DNA of 64,000 nucleotides from Paenibacillus sp. EZ-K15. GTDB taxonomy: Bacteria; Bacillota; Bacilli; Paenibacillales; Paenibacillaceae. The notes beneath the pieces are model-generated. The model did not search any database, had not been told where the DNA came from, and worked only from the letters and a program-made list of their open reading frames with translations. The stretch spans positions 1 to 64,000 of the forward strand of contig NZ_PDHM01000018.1 in the NCBI RefSeq assembly GCF_002573715.1, in the 5' to 3' direction. The translations under genes and the position numbers were made by a program. Positions 43,469 to 52,649 of this stretch are shown here, in pieces. Position 1 is the stretch's first letter, and every line of letters begins with the position of its first letter.

Positions 43469-44020
43469 ATGACAACGATGACAAAACAACAATACAGTGA
43501 ACTTAAACGACGGTTGCTCAGTGATAAAGAACGATTGGAAGAGCAATTGGAGTCACGCGATGAAACCAACCTTCGGGACTCTACGGGAGAGCTGAGCGCA
43601 GCCGATAATCATCCCGCAGACGTAGGGACCGAGGTTTTCGAACGCGGACGGGACCTGGCCATTCAGGAAACGCTCGATCATGAATTGGAGCAGATTATGT
43701 CTGCCTTGCAGCGAATGGACCAGGGCGAATACGGTACCTGTGCCAAGTGCGGCCTAGAAATTCCGTACGAGCGGCTGGAAGCTTTGCCTTATACGGCCTA
43801 TTGTCTCGAACATACGCCGCGGAAAGATATCAACGACAACCGGCCGGTTGAAGAGGATGTCATGACCCCGCCCCCTTCCGGAGCTGGCGTCAACCGTCAA
43901 GCTGCCGACGGTAAATTTGATGACGCTGGCGCGTGGGATGCCGTAGAAGATTACGGAACGTCCACCTCTCCCGGCATGTCCATTAAACCTGGACAAGACG
44001 ATTATAAGAAGAAGGTATGA
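43469..44020 (+). CDS. TraR/DksA-family zinc-finger protein (YteA-like)
   Basis: The 183-residue protein has an N-terminal coiled coil (about 5-75), with TELSAADNHPADVGTEVFERGRD-type sequence common to YteA/DksA-like proteins. A C4-type zinc finger follows: the first pair is in YGTCAKCG, and the second has one Cys (YTAYCLEHT), the fourth ligand probably being a histidine. The acidic tail is low in complexity. Such proteins may bind RNA polymerase. ATG 43469 has AGGAG upstream; the GTG at 43436 has none. Confidence 0.8.
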   Translation: MTTMTKQQYSELKRRLLSDKERLEEQLESRDETNLRDSTGELSAADNHPADVGTEVFERGRDLAIQETLDHELEQIMSALQRMDQGEYGTCAKCGLEIPYERLEALPYTAYCLEHTPRKDINDNRPVEEDVMTPPPSGAGVNRQAADGKFDDAGAWDAVEDYGTSTSPGMSIKPGQDDYKKKV

Positions 44021-44044
44021 ACCGATCCAGTAAAATAGAAGGGA

Positions 44045-44080
44045 AAGCTGGTACCTGCACGTTAGGTACCAGCTTGTTTT
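44045..44080 (+). terminator. Terminator between DksA-like and ArsR-like genes
   Basis: A 12-bp perfect stem (44045-44056 with 44064-44075) is followed by GTTTTCC. Both flanking genes converge on it. Confidence 0.8.
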
Positions 44081-44086
44081 CCGTGA

Positions 44087-44656
44087 TCAAGATTCTTTAT
44101 GAGTCCGAACATTCGAAGCAAAAAACTCATATTCGTCGTAACCTTCACCGCGTTTCTTTTTATAGGGGGTCAACATTTTATCCAGTTCAACAAAAAATTC
44201 ACGCGCTTCTTCCTCGCTCATATACAAGGTTGTATTGGTCAGCATGGACGTCGTTTCGCCCTCTTGACTCATATTTTTGAAGAAACGGTCTCTATTCTGG
44301 TCAAACAACTCCGATAATAGTTTGTTCGTCTCGGTTCGAATTAATTCCTTGATCACCGGCTCCTCGGAATTTGCTCCGCGTTTGATCTTTACCGTACCGA
44401 CAAAAGGTTCATAATACTTAGCAATGATGCCGTTGATCTCTTTCGTGGAAACGATCTTGACCATTCCGATTCGCTCCAGCTTCTTCATATGATAATGAAC
44501 TTTAGCAGGCACATCCCCGATATTGTCCGCGACTTCCTTTACTGTTGCCGGACGGTCCATCTTATTCAATACATTCAAAATCTGGAGCCGATATGGATCT
44601 GAATATATTTTGATCTCTTCCAGTGTAGTCAGTTCCTTCGTTTCCACACCGTACAC
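44087..44656 (-). CDS. ArsR-like winged-helix regulator
   Basis: The 189-residue protein has a winged-helix domain in residues 10-80 (IKIYSDPYRLQILNVLNKMD, ATVKEVADNIGDVPAKVHYHMKKLE, wing KEINGIIAKYYEP), as in HTH_20/ArsR regulators. The C-terminal half, with EEAREFFVELDKMLTPY, is typical of YceK/YdgJ-like regulators of exporters. There are no obvious metal-site cysteines. The start is GTG 44656. It lies 73 bases downstream of an MFS exporter gene on the same strand, which is probably its target. Confidence 0.8.
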   Translation of the reverse strand: MYGVETKELTTLEEIKIYSDPYRLQILNVLNKMDRPATVKEVADNIGDVPAKVHYHMKKLERIGMVKIVSTKEINGIIAKYYEPFVGTVKIKRGANSEEPVIKELIRTETNKLLSELFDQNRDRFFKNMSQEGETTSMLTNTTLYMSEEEAREFFVELDKMLTPYKKKRGEGYDEYEFFASNVRTHKES

Positions 44657-44728
44657 CTCAGCTTCATGTTATTTTTCACTTCTTTTCATTATAGGCCGAG
44701 AGTGTCGAAATTACAAAATGCGAAGGAT

Positions 44729-46006
44729 TTAAATGGCACGGAAACTCTTCTTCCGAATGAGGAATATGACGGGCAGTATCATGACGATTCCCATGATCGA
44801 ATACAGAATGGGAGGAGAGTAATGCTCCGCTACAACTCCGGTAATCAAGCTTCCCACAGGAATGGCAGCCGTGCACGCCACCGCCATAAGGGCACCTATT
44901 CTGCCGAGCATATGCCTAGGCGTTACTTCCATCAGATACGTCGAGATAGGGGCATTCAGCATGGAGACGGCGAAACCGGCAATGAACATACAGACCGCTG
45001 CAGACTCCACGCGCCATGCCGGCAGATGTCCTGGAATCCCTAACGCAAAATAACCGATTCCGAGCAGGACAGATCCTGACATGATCAACGTGCTTTTTTT
45101 GAAGCTCTTCCCGTAACGTCCAATCCATAGCCCGCTGCAAATCATACCGATCAGGAGGCCCGTTCCTAAAACGCTCAGACCTCCGGGTCCGGCACCCAAG
45201 GTCTCTTTGACGTAGACCGGCTGCAGTACGTTCAGGGGGGCCAAACAGAAATTATTGATCATGGCGAGCACGGTTGTTATAAGGAGCAGCGTATGCTGCT
45301 TCACAAAAAGAAGAGCCTCTTTAATATCGCCGAACACCGTTTTATTCATCTCAGTCTCTGGCCGTGCGGAGGTTTCCTTGGCTTCAGCCTGTTCGGCTGC
45401 CTCCGGATTCGGCATAAAAGCGATAATAGCTGCTGCAATAAGAAACGTTATAGCATCAATCAAGATCGTCCCGGAAATTCCGATCAGAGCAATAAGGGCA
45501 CCGGCGATGGATAAACCGATTAATTCAGCGCTCCGACTTACGGAAGTTGAGAAAGAATTGCCTGCCAGCAGTTTATCCTTGGGAAGCAGCCGGGGAACGA
45601 TGGAGGTCTCGGCGGGTCTGGAGAAGCATTCCAGAGTTGAATTTAGAAACGTGAACAGGAACAAATGCCAGACTTCAAGAGAACCTACAGCGTACAGAAA
45701 GGCCGTTAGCGAAACCACAATGCCGCGACTGAGATAGGTTAAAGCAAGGACGAGTTTCTTCGGCCAGCGATCGACATAGGTGCCGGTAAACAAACTGAAA
45801 AGCAACCCGGGCAGAAAATTAAAGGCGAACAATGTACCCATTAATAGTTCAGAACCTGTGAGCATATAGACCATCCAGCTGTAAGCGATGGAATCCAGGG
45901 AATCTCCGAATCGGGTAATAGCCTGGGCAGATAAATAAATCAAGTACGGGCGAATTTTCAAAAGCTGACCAAAGCCTTGCTTTTCCAGAACAGCGGCATT
46001 TTGCAT
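44729..46006 (-). CDS. MFS transporter (MFS_3 group)
   Basis: The 425-residue protein has twelve membrane helices. The motif-A-like loop GTYVDRWPKKLVLAL lies between helices 2 and 3, and FLPGLLFSLFTG between 1 and 2 is a mark of the enterobactin/macrolide-type MFS_3 exporters. The middle loop (EAAEQAEAKETSARPETEMN) is charged. It is probably a drug exporter. GAGGAG precedes the ATG. The upstream AT-rich region with CGTTAA repeats probably binds the ArsR-like regulator. Confidence 0.85.
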   Translation of the reverse strand: MQNAAVLEKQGFGQLLKIRPYLIYLSAQAITRFGDSLDSIAYSWMVYMLTGSELLMGTLFAFNFLPGLLFSLFTGTYVDRWPKKLVLALTYLSRGIVVSLTAFLYAVGSLEVWHLFLFTFLNSTLECFSRPAETSIVPRLLPKDKLLAGNSFSTSVSRSAELIGLSIAGALIALIGISGTILIDAITFLIAAAIIAFMPNPEAAEQAEAKETSARPETEMNKTVFGDIKEALLFVKQHTLLLITTVLAMINNFCLAPLNVLQPVYVKETLGAGPGGLSVLGTGLLIGMICSGLWIGRYGKSFKKSTLIMSGSVLLGIGYFALGIPGHLPAWRVESAAVCMFIAGFAVSMLNAPISTYLMEVTPRHMLGRIGALMAVACTAAIPVGSLITGVVAEHYSPPILYSIMGIVMILPVIFLIRKKSFRAI

Positions 46007-46023
46007 GGTTTCCTTCTCCTCTT

Positions 46024-46098
46024 CGTTAAATGGATAATAACATTAAACTTTTTCAGTCCATTAAAATAATATTTACGTTAAAATTATTTTATCGTTAA
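46024..46098 (-). promoter_or_regulatory. AT-rich region with three CGTTAA repeats upstream of the MFS gene
   Basis: CGTTAA occurs at 46024-46029, 46076-46081 and 46093-46098, the last two 17 bases apart within TTTACGTTAAAAT and TTTATCGTTAAGT. This is a plausible operator for the ArsR-like regulator; no match to a known consensus is claimed. Confidence 0.35.
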
Positions 46099-46133
46099 GT
46101 TTATTTTAATGATTTTGAAGAGAAATGCAATAG

Positions 46134-46169
46134 GTAAAAAAAAATAAATCGCCAACACGGCGATTTATT
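46134..46169 (-). terminator. Terminator after the Gfo/Idh/MocA gene
   Basis: An 11-bp perfect stem (46143-46153 with 46159-46169) is followed on the minus strand by eight T. Confidence 0.85.
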
Positions 46170-46203
46170 GAGTCTAACGATTATTTTGACAGCGTTATCT
46201 TCT

Positions 46204-47208
46204 TTATTTAATAACCACTCGCGATGAGGATCTGGCTGCTTGAAGGCACGCTTCAATGGCTCTGATATTGCTGATGGCATCTTCCGGACCATATGGGAGC
46301 TGCGTTCCGTCCATCACGGCCGCTGCCATTGCATCCGCTTGCAGTGCAAAGTGGTTGTAGATCCCTACCTTCTCCTCACGGGACCCCTTGGCCGTATGAA
46401 CGCAGATCTGGGCCATGTCCTCCATCCGCTCCCATCCAAAGGCAGAAGGAAGCTCAATCCTGCCCTCCGTTCCTGCGATCTCTAAAGAGCATCTGGAATA
46501 TGTCCACATCCCGCACTCAAATGTAAGCCCCAGTCCATCGTCAAATTCCACCATCCCGTGGACCATCATGTCCACACCGTCATGCTCCTCAGAGAAAAAA
46601 GCATGGGCCGTTACAGCCTTGGGTTCCTGACCATAAATCATGCGCGCCGCTGAGATGGGATAGCATCCCACGTCATAGATTGAACCTCCGCCCATATCCT
46701 TGCTGTAACGAACATTGCTTTTATCCTCCGCATTGTTAAAGGTAAACGATCCGTGAATTCCGCGCAGCTGGCCGATTTCGCCGCTTTCGATGATTTCGCG
46801 AACACGCGCGTGTTTCGGATGATATCGGTACATAAAGGCTTCCGCGAACAGCACGTTGTGTGCTTTAGCAGCCTCAGCCATCTCACGGACATCCGCTTCG
46901 GTCAGGGCTGCCGGTTTCTCGCATAAGATATGTTTGCCGGCCTGTGCCGCTTTGATGGTCCAAGGTTTATGAAGGTGATTCGGTAAAGGAATATATACCG
47001 CATCAATGTCGGGGTCTTCCAGGAGCTCGTCATAAGATCCGTAGTATTTCCCGATATGATATCGATCCGCGAGCTCGCTTGCTTTGTCTGCATTGCGGCT
47101 AGCGACCGCCCCGACTTCACAGCGTTCCGATTTCAATATGCCTGGTATCATTGAATTTCTTGCAATCCGAGCAGTGCTCATAATTCCAAAGCGCAATTTC
47201 TTGCTCAC
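46204..47208 (-). CDS. Gfo/Idh/MocA-family oxidoreductase
   Basis: The 334-residue NAD(P)-dependent oxidoreductase has an N-terminal Rossmann fold (LRFGIMSTARIAR), the conserved IPLPNHLHKPW and the EKP catalytic motif (ILCEKPAAL). The C-terminal substrate domain has GGGSIYDVGCYPI. Family members act on sugars, inositol or glucose-fructose; this form resembles trans-1,2-dihydrobenzene-1,2-diol or sugar dehydrogenases. The start is GTG 47208 with AAAGGAGG upstream. It has a solitary location next to the RTP-like gene, with 42 bases between. Confidence 0.85.
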   Translation of the reverse strand: MSKKLRFGIMSTARIARNSMIPGILKSERCEVGAVASRNADKASELADRYHIGKYYGSYDELLEDPDIDAVYIPLPNHLHKPWTIKAAQAGKHILCEKPAALTEADVREMAEAAKAHNVLFAEAFMYRYHPKHARVREIIESGEIGQLRGIHGSFTFNNAEDKSNVRYSKDMGGGSIYDVGCYPISAARMIYGQEPKAVTAHAFFSEEHDGVDMMVHGMVEFDDGLGLTFECGMWTYSRCSLEIAGTEGRIELPSAFGWERMEDMAQICVHTAKGSREEKVGIYNHFALQADAMAAAVMDGTQLPYGPEDAISNIRAIEACLQAARSSSRVVIK

Positions 47209-47250
47209 GAGGTCATTCCTCCTTTGGCTGCATTCCGTTCAGATGTTTTT

Positions 47251-47610
47251 TTAAAAATTATCGTTGACCGCTTTATGAAGAATCCCCAAACACCGATCCA
47301 AATCTGTTTTAACCTGTTTTTTGTAGAGTTTAGCTTTCTCGGCACCGTCATCGGTAAAATGATAAAGAACGATTTCTTGAAAATCGACCCGCGGATCATT
47401 CCCTTTCAGCTGCTTGGTACGGTATAATACACCCTCTTGCACCAACTCATGCAGAGCCCGGTAAATTTCGCTTTGCGGCGGTGAATACCCATGGCTCTTG
47501 AATTCTTGCCGCAGTTCTTCCAGCATCTGATATCCATATCCGCGCTGCTGCTCCACCATGGTAATGAGATATACTTTGATAAAAGCACGCTGGGCGATCA
47601 TAAATGCCAT
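47251..47610 (-). CDS. RTP-like replication terminator protein
   Basis: The 119-residue winged-helix protein starts at ATG 47610 (GGAGGAGG upstream). The frame runs on to 47724, but that part is not conserved in character. From memory it aligns with Bacillus subtilis RTP nearly end to end: QRAFIKVYLITMVEQQRGYG, EIYRALHELVQEGVL, VLYHF and KAKLYKKQVKTDLDRC, ending KAVNDNF. RTP dimers bind Ter sites and stop replication forks. PadR-type regulators share the fold, so a transcription role cannot be excluded, but the C-terminal dimerisation helix LYKKQ-K-LDRC favours RTP. Its name is usually rtp. Confidence 0.75.
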   Translation of the reverse strand: MAFMIAQRAFIKVYLITMVEQQRGYGYQMLEELRQEFKSHGYSPPQSEIYRALHELVQEGVLYRTKQLKGNDPRVDFQEIVLYHFTDDGAEKAKLYKKQVKTDLDRCLGILHKAVNDNF

Positions 47611-47656
47611 CTGGACGCCTCCTCCTTCACGAGCTACTTGTCCCATAATATACCTA

Positions 47657-47682
47657 ATTATAACCCACAGTTTCCCAGTTTG
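47657..47682 (-). promoter_or_regulatory. -10 element and possible RTP-binding sequence upstream of the RTP-like gene
   Basis: TATAAT (47657-47662, minus strand) is preceded by AACTGGGAAACTGTGGGTT, which resembles the AACT...AAACTATG part of a Bacillus Ter site, one base shorter. In B. subtilis rtp has a Ter site beside it and is autoregulated. The match is partial. Confidence 0.3.
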
Positions 47683-47871
47683 CACAATAGGAAGCATCCC
47701 CCTCTTTTTAAACCAAGAAGGCATAGATTGAAACGTGGTTGGGTGTTGGATGAAGAAGAATGATGCAAGAGCGTCAGTGTTTATACTGTTGTGAATTTTT
47801 CATATGATGAAATTATATGCTATGCGGTTTTTCATCTGCTGTTTTTTGGGTGGTTGGTGGATCGAAGGATT

Positions 47872-47899
47872 AAAAAACCCACCCTCGGCGGGTGGGTTT
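47872..47899 (-). terminator. Terminator after the acyltransferase gene
   Basis: A 10-bp perfect stem (47875-47884 with 47890-47899) is followed on the minus strand by TTTTTTAA, seven bases after the stop codon. Confidence 0.85.
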
Positions 47900-47905
47900 A
47901 ATTCT

Positions 47906-49102
47906 TCACATCCCGGTGGATGTGCCGGGGTCTGGACGCGATTTGCCGTATGGGCGAACCTTGCGATATTTTCTTGCTCCTGCGATTCCGACAAGCCACT
48001 TCCCGAACGGCAGCTTGGCGAGCAGGCGAGTGGCACCATAAGCCACGCCTACGCTGATGATCCATGATGAGAGTATCCGCACCAGAGGGTGCATGCTGAT
48101 CAGCAAAGATTCATCGACTGCATAGCTTATACGCAGTGTCAATAGATGAATCAGGTAAGCACCATACGAATAGAGCCCAATGGAGGTCAGAAGCGCATTC
48201 GCTCCCGCTCCGGCATGACGACATATCCAACCAGCCACATCGTACATGACCAATATAGAGCTAATCAGGAAAAGTGCCATCATCGGGCGAAGCAGCGATA
48301 AGGAATAGAACGTGATCGCGCCATTCGCGGCGGAACGGATCTCATTAACGGCCTGGATGAGCATCCATCCGAACAAAAATGCGAAGACGAGCCATATGGC
48401 CGGCCGTGCCTTTTGCAGCCATTTTTTCCAAGCGTCATGGTATAAACCGGCCGCCGCCCCCAGCGCAAAATAGAAGAAATAATAGAGTGCATTCCGATCT
48501 GCGTAGGTTGTGAACAGCTCACTCCATACCGGGATATTCAGGCTTCCCATCCATTGGCCAATATCATTGATAATTCCTGTTAAACCCACGTACAATAGCC
48601 CGGATAAGATCAATATCGTAAGCTGCGTCTGCCAGCCCCATCGCTTCTTTATTCCTAATATAGCGGAGCGGAACAGCGGGTACAGCAAATAGAATTGAAA
48701 CAGCATAATGATGTACCAAAAATGCGAGCTCGATTTCCCGGTTAACCATACTTCCCCAAGATACTTCCAATCCTCAATTACAGCAGGATTAAATTTATGA
48801 TTGATCAATAAAGTAATCAAGGTCCATACCGCAAACGGAACGTAGATATCACCAAAACGCCTCTTGATGAACTTTCCGTAATGCAGTTGACCTTTATCGT
48901 TATAAAACAGCACCATGCCAGTAATAAAAATAAAGACGGGCACAGCAAATTTCGTCGCCATCAGAAGAACTGCCATCATCAAACCATCGCCTGTCGTCAT
49001 TCCCGGCGCGACAGAATAGTGCGCGATGGAGTGCTGTAAGACTACAGCCAGGAAAGCAATTCCCCGCAAGCGCTCAATTTCCGGTATTCTTTCTTTGGGC
49101 AT
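47906..49102 (-). CDS. Acyltransferase 3 family membrane protein
   Basis: The 398-residue protein has ten membrane helices and the acyltransferase-3 opening (IPEIERLRGIAFLAVVLQHSIAH), the conserved HFWYIIMLFQFYLLYP, and late SYGAYLIHLL. These enzymes O-acylate exported carbohydrates, teichoic acids or peptidoglycan. ATG 49102 is supported by GGGGGAG; the frame extends to 49177 without a site. The basic tail is unremarkable. Substrate not known. Confidence 0.85.
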   Translation of the reverse strand: MPKERIPEIERLRGIAFLAVVLQHSIAHYSVAPGMTTGDGLMMAVLLMATKFAVPVFIFITGMVLFYNDKGQLHYGKFIKRRFGDIYVPFAVWTLITLLINHKFNPAVIEDWKYLGEVWLTGKSSSHFWYIIMLFQFYLLYPLFRSAILGIKKRWGWQTQLTILILSGLLYVGLTGIINDIGQWMGSLNIPVWSELFTTYADRNALYYFFYFALGAAAGLYHDAWKKWLQKARPAIWLVFAFLFGWMLIQAVNEIRSAANGAITFYSLSLLRPMMALFLISSILVMYDVAGWICRHAGAGANALLTSIGLYSYGAYLIHLLTLRISYAVDESLLISMHPLVRILSSWIISVGVAYGATRLLAKLPFGKWLVGIAGARKYRKVRPYGKSRPDPGTSTGM

Positions 49103-49292
49103 ACAGCTCCCCCTTCGTCTGACTTCGTGTGAACACTCCTCATTGTAAGGGACACTGCCCTTGATCGGGTAATCCAATTATTTACTGTTCCTGAGGTTAA
49201 GGACCCTCGAATGAAGGTCCCCTTTGGAATAGGTGATAAACAGCCATAGGTTATGTATGATAAAAAGACAGACCGCGATTGATATCAATATA

Positions 49293-49320
49293 AAACCCGG
49301 TTCCAATGAGAACCGGGTTT
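49293..49320 (-). terminator. Terminator after the general stress protein
   Basis: A 10-bp perfect stem (49293-49302 with 49311-49320) is followed on the minus strand by TTATATTG, and on plus by GTTTCC. Confidence 0.7.
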
Positions 49321-49326
49321 GTTTCC

Positions 49327-49878
49327 TTACAGCAGCGTAGTGCCTCGCGGCGGAAGCATATCGTCCCGATCCAGATCAACCGCTCCGGCACGACCCTCGT
49401 TTCTATAATCATAATCGCGGAATATATCGTAGATACCTGTATTTTCTTGATCAGCGTCAACCAGTACCAGAATCCGTCCTTGCTCTATATAGGACTCGTA
49501 CTCTTTCGCCTCATCTTCCGGGATGCCAAGGCCGATAAAACCACCGACGAGCCCCCCGGCTCCCGCACCCACTGCTGCGCCGGTAAGCGTCGCTGCAATA
49601 GGTCCTGCGGCAAGAATCGGACCGATGCCGGGAATAGCCAAAGCCCCAAGTCCTGCCAGCAAACCTGCCGTACCCCCAAGTATGCCGCCTGTTGCTGCGC
49701 CTGCAGCTACTCCTTCTGGCGCCATCGTTCCCGTCTGTTCAGCAATCATGTCTGCTTCGCGTTTATCCTTCGCTATAATGGAAATGGCATCATTCGGAAT
49801 CCCATGCCGCTGAAGCTGCTCAATGGCTTGAGCCGCTTCCTGTTCCGAACGGAATACTCCAACAATTTTCTTCTCCAT
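49327..49878 (-). CDS. General stress protein with YflT-like domain and glycine-rich core
   Basis: The 183-residue protein has an N-terminal YflT/ferredoxin-like domain (KKIVGVFRSEQEAAQAIEQL, GIPNDAISIIAKDK). A glycine/alanine-rich hydrophobic middle (about 57-115, GAATGGILGGTAGLLAGLGA) follows that may insert in or bind membrane, and then EDEAKEYESYIEQGRILVLV. This is a common general stress family in Bacillales. A sigma-B-type promoter lies upstream, agreeing with that role. Confidence 0.82.
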   Translation of the reverse strand: MEKKIVGVFRSEQEAAQAIEQLQRHGIPNDAISIIAKDKREADMIAEQTGTMAPEGVAAGAATGGILGGTAGLLAGLGALAIPGIGPILAAGPIAATLTGAAVGAGAGGLVGGFIGLGIPEDEAKEYESYIEQGRILVLVDADQENTGIYDIFRDYDYRNEGRAGAVDLDRDDMLPPRGTTLL

Positions 49879-49916
49879 GATAAACCCTCCTCATCGGTGG
49901 TCGTTCATATTTAACA

Positions 49917-49942
49917 TTACCCGACGGAAGGTGAAATTAAAC
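49917..49942 (-). promoter_or_regulatory. Sigma-B-type promoter of the general stress protein gene
   Basis: On the minus strand GTTTAA (49937-49942), a 14-base spacer and GGGTAA (49917-49922) match the sigma-B consensus well. Confidence 0.75.
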
Positions 49943-49956
49943 GTGACGCTGCTCTG

Positions 49957-52467
49957 TTAAGCCTTGGGCCGAGTCCGATGGGTTGCAGTTGCCTCCATGG
50001 GATCATCAGGCCAATAATGTTTAGGATATCTTCCCTTTAAGTCTTTTTTCACATCGAAATAGCCGCTGCGCCAGAAACTGGATAGATCCGAGGTTACCTG
50101 AACGGGCCTTTGTGCAGGTGACAACAAATGCAAGGTCAACGCAACCCGTCCATTGGCAATTCGCGGCGTATCCTGAAGTCCGAATATTTCCTGCAGGCGA
50201 ACAGCCAGGAACGGTTGTTCAGGGTCACTGTAGTTAATTGGGATCAAGGACCCGCTCGGCACCCTGATATGAGTTGGCGCTTCCTTCTGAAGCTGCTGCT
50301 TTTGCTCCCAGCTAAGCATATGCTCCAAGAGCGTTCCCGGAGCAAGACGTCTCATATCATTTCGATTCCGCAGCCCTTCCAAATAAGGGAGCAGCCACTC
50401 CTCCGCCTGATTCATCAGGCCTTCGTCCGAAACATCAGGCCAGTTCCCCTCGGGATCATGTCGGAACATAAAAGCCAGCCGCTCTCTCAGCTGCAATGCT
50501 GCCTTGCTCCACTGTAACAATCCAAGGCCCTCTTGCCTGATCCCTTGCAGCAAGGCTAGCGCTATTTCCTCTCCAGTTGGATTCGAATAGGCTTGCTCCT
50601 TGATCACGATCGCTCCAAGCATCTGCTTTTGTCTCGCCCTGATGCTGCCGATAGCAGCATCCCATACGACCTCTTTATGCTGTTCCATCTCGCCATGATA
50701 ATACTTATCAAGCCATAATTCATCCATTTCAGAGGCAAGCTGAATATTCCCGTCCGCGCCTTGATCATCAACTGCAGCGACCACAATATACGGGGCACGG
50801 CTCATAGGTTGTACCGACACCAATTTCACGCCTCTGCCGCTTCGCATAAGGAACCCGGTTCCTCCCCTGTTCTTTGCGATCCGATCCGGGTAGGCGAATG
50901 ACAGCAATAGTCCACAGAGGTTCAGATCCCCGCTTACTGTATATGTGATATTTAGCTGTGTATGCAGTTTCCTAATCTCTTGTTTCATCCGCTGCAGTAC
51001 GGCTTCATTGGACATATCTTGTTCGGCGAACCGCTGCCCACCTTGTTCATACGCGAGAAGCCGCTCCACGCGCGAACGCATATCCTGATCCCTTAAGGCT
51101 TCACCTCTGCTCATGATATCACGCTCCTGAAGCAGTACAGCCATTCGGATGGACAGCGATGCCTCCCCTAGTTCTTGTGCCTTCAGCAGCATGTGAGCCA
51201 GCCTTGGATGAAGCCCGAGAAGCGCCATCTCACGGCCATGCTGTGTAATACTGCCCGAATCATCCAGAGCCGACAGCTGCTTCAATAACGTTTGCCCTTG
51301 CGTAAGAGCTGGTCGAGGCGGCACATCAAGCCAGGCAAGCTGATCCGGGTCGCGCGTCCCCCATACTGCCAATTCCAAGGCCAGCGGCGTCAGATCGGAT
51401 TCACGGATCGCCGGAATGGTGCTTTCCGGCAGATGGCGATGCTCTTCCTCACTCCATAAGCGATAACATACACCGGCAGATACTCGTCCTGCCCTTCCCC
51501 TCCTCTGATCCGCGGATGCCCGGGATAACCGTCTCGTAATCAATTGCGGCAGTCCCGTTCTCGGCGAGAACACCTCCGTCCGCATATAACCGCTGTCAAT
51601 AACGGACTTAATCCCCTCGATGGTAATACTGCTCTCGGCAATGCTTGTGGAGAGTACAATTTTACGCCTGCCATTCGAATCGCGTCTGATTGCTTCATCC
51701 TGCTTCTCTATGGGAAGCGCGCTGTATAACTCTCGAATGACGACATCTTCGCTTAAACCCATTCTTAATAATTCGTTAGCGGTTCTCCTGATTTCACGGG
51801 CGCCCGGCAAAAATACTAGGATATCGCCTTCCTGTTCGGAGAGTGCCCGGATGATGGCACTTGCAGCACCTTTATGTAACTCTTCGAGAGAGAATGAGCG
51901 CAAATAGTGAGTAGACACTGGAAAAGCACGCCCTTCGCTAACGATGACCGGTGCATCGCCAAGAAGCTTAGCGACTGGTTCTGCCTCAAGGGTAGCAGAC
52001 ATGATGAGCAGCCTTAAGTCTTCCCGCAGCACCGACTGGGATTCCATCGCAAAAGCCAGGCCGGTATCGGCCTGCAAATTTCGTTCATGAAATTCGTCGA
52101 ATATAATCATACCAATGTCGGTTAATTCCGGATCATCCTGCAGCATGCGCGTCATGATGCCTTCCGTCACAACTTCGATCCGCGTGTTCTGCCCGATCTT
52201 GCTGTCCATTCGGACGCGGTATCCGATCGTCTCACCAACTGCCTCTCCTAAAGAGGATGCCATGTAACTCGCGGCCGAGCGGGCTGCGATCCTTCTGGGC
52301 TCCAGCATGATGATCCTCTTGCCTTCCAGCCAGGGTTCATTCAGAAATGCTAAGGGCACCTGGGTCGTCTTGCCTGCACCCGGTTCAGCGATCAAAACCG
52401 CATGGGTCCCAGTAGATAAAGCCATTTTCAATTGTGGAAGTATTCGGTGAATCGGTAATTCAGTCAT
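49957..52467 (-). CDS. hrpB: ATP-dependent helicase HrpB
   Basis: The 836-residue DEAH-box helicase has motif I AEPGAGKTTQVPL, motif II DEFHERNL, SATLE, motif V STSIAESSITIEG and motif VI QRRGRAGRVSAGVCYRLW. The family-specific C-terminal HrpB domain (HLLSPAQRPVQVTSDLSSFW, then KKDLKGRYPKHYWPDDP) closes it. Full length. Its exact RNA substrate in bacteria is not settled. It is divergent from gluQ. Confidence 0.95.
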   Translation of the reverse strand: MTELPIHRILPQLKMALSTGTHAVLIAEPGAGKTTQVPLAFLNEPWLEGKRIIMLEPRRIAARSAASYMASSLGEAVGETIGYRVRMDSKIGQNTRIEVVTEGIMTRMLQDDPELTDIGMIIFDEFHERNLQADTGLAFAMESQSVLREDLRLLIMSATLEAEPVAKLLGDAPVIVSEGRAFPVSTHYLRSFSLEELHKGAASAIIRALSEQEGDILVFLPGAREIRRTANELLRMGLSEDVVIRELYSALPIEKQDEAIRRDSNGRRKIVLSTSIAESSITIEGIKSVIDSGYMRTEVFSPRTGLPQLITRRLSRASADQRRGRAGRVSAGVCYRLWSEEEHRHLPESTIPAIRESDLTPLALELAVWGTRDPDQLAWLDVPPRPALTQGQTLLKQLSALDDSGSITQHGREMALLGLHPRLAHMLLKAQELGEASLSIRMAVLLQERDIMSRGEALRDQDMRSRVERLLAYEQGGQRFAEQDMSNEAVLQRMKQEIRKLHTQLNITYTVSGDLNLCGLLLSFAYPDRIAKNRGGTGFLMRSGRGVKLVSVQPMSRAPYIVVAAVDDQGADGNIQLASEMDELWLDKYYHGEMEQHKEVVWDAAIGSIRARQKQMLGAIVIKEQAYSNPTGEEIALALLQGIRQEGLGLLQWSKAALQLRERLAFMFRHDPEGNWPDVSDEGLMNQAEEWLLPYLEGLRNRNDMRRLAPGTLLEHMLSWEQKQQLQKEAPTHIRVPSGSLIPINYSDPEQPFLAVRLQEIFGLQDTPRIANGRVALTLHLLSPAQRPVQVTSDLSSFWRSGYFDVKKDLKGRYPKHYWPDDPMEATATHRTRPKA

Positions 52468-52649
52468 GGATACATCTCCGTTATCCTATTAAATATCAAT
52501 ATAATCCCTTAATTATATAAAACACCCGATGTTCGTCAAGGGGAGCTCCTTGTTCGCCACGGCTGGAAAGTATCGATATAATTGCGCTACAATATGAATA
52601 TCATTCCCAAGTAAACATCAAGATTCATGGAGTCAAGAAGGTGAACTGT

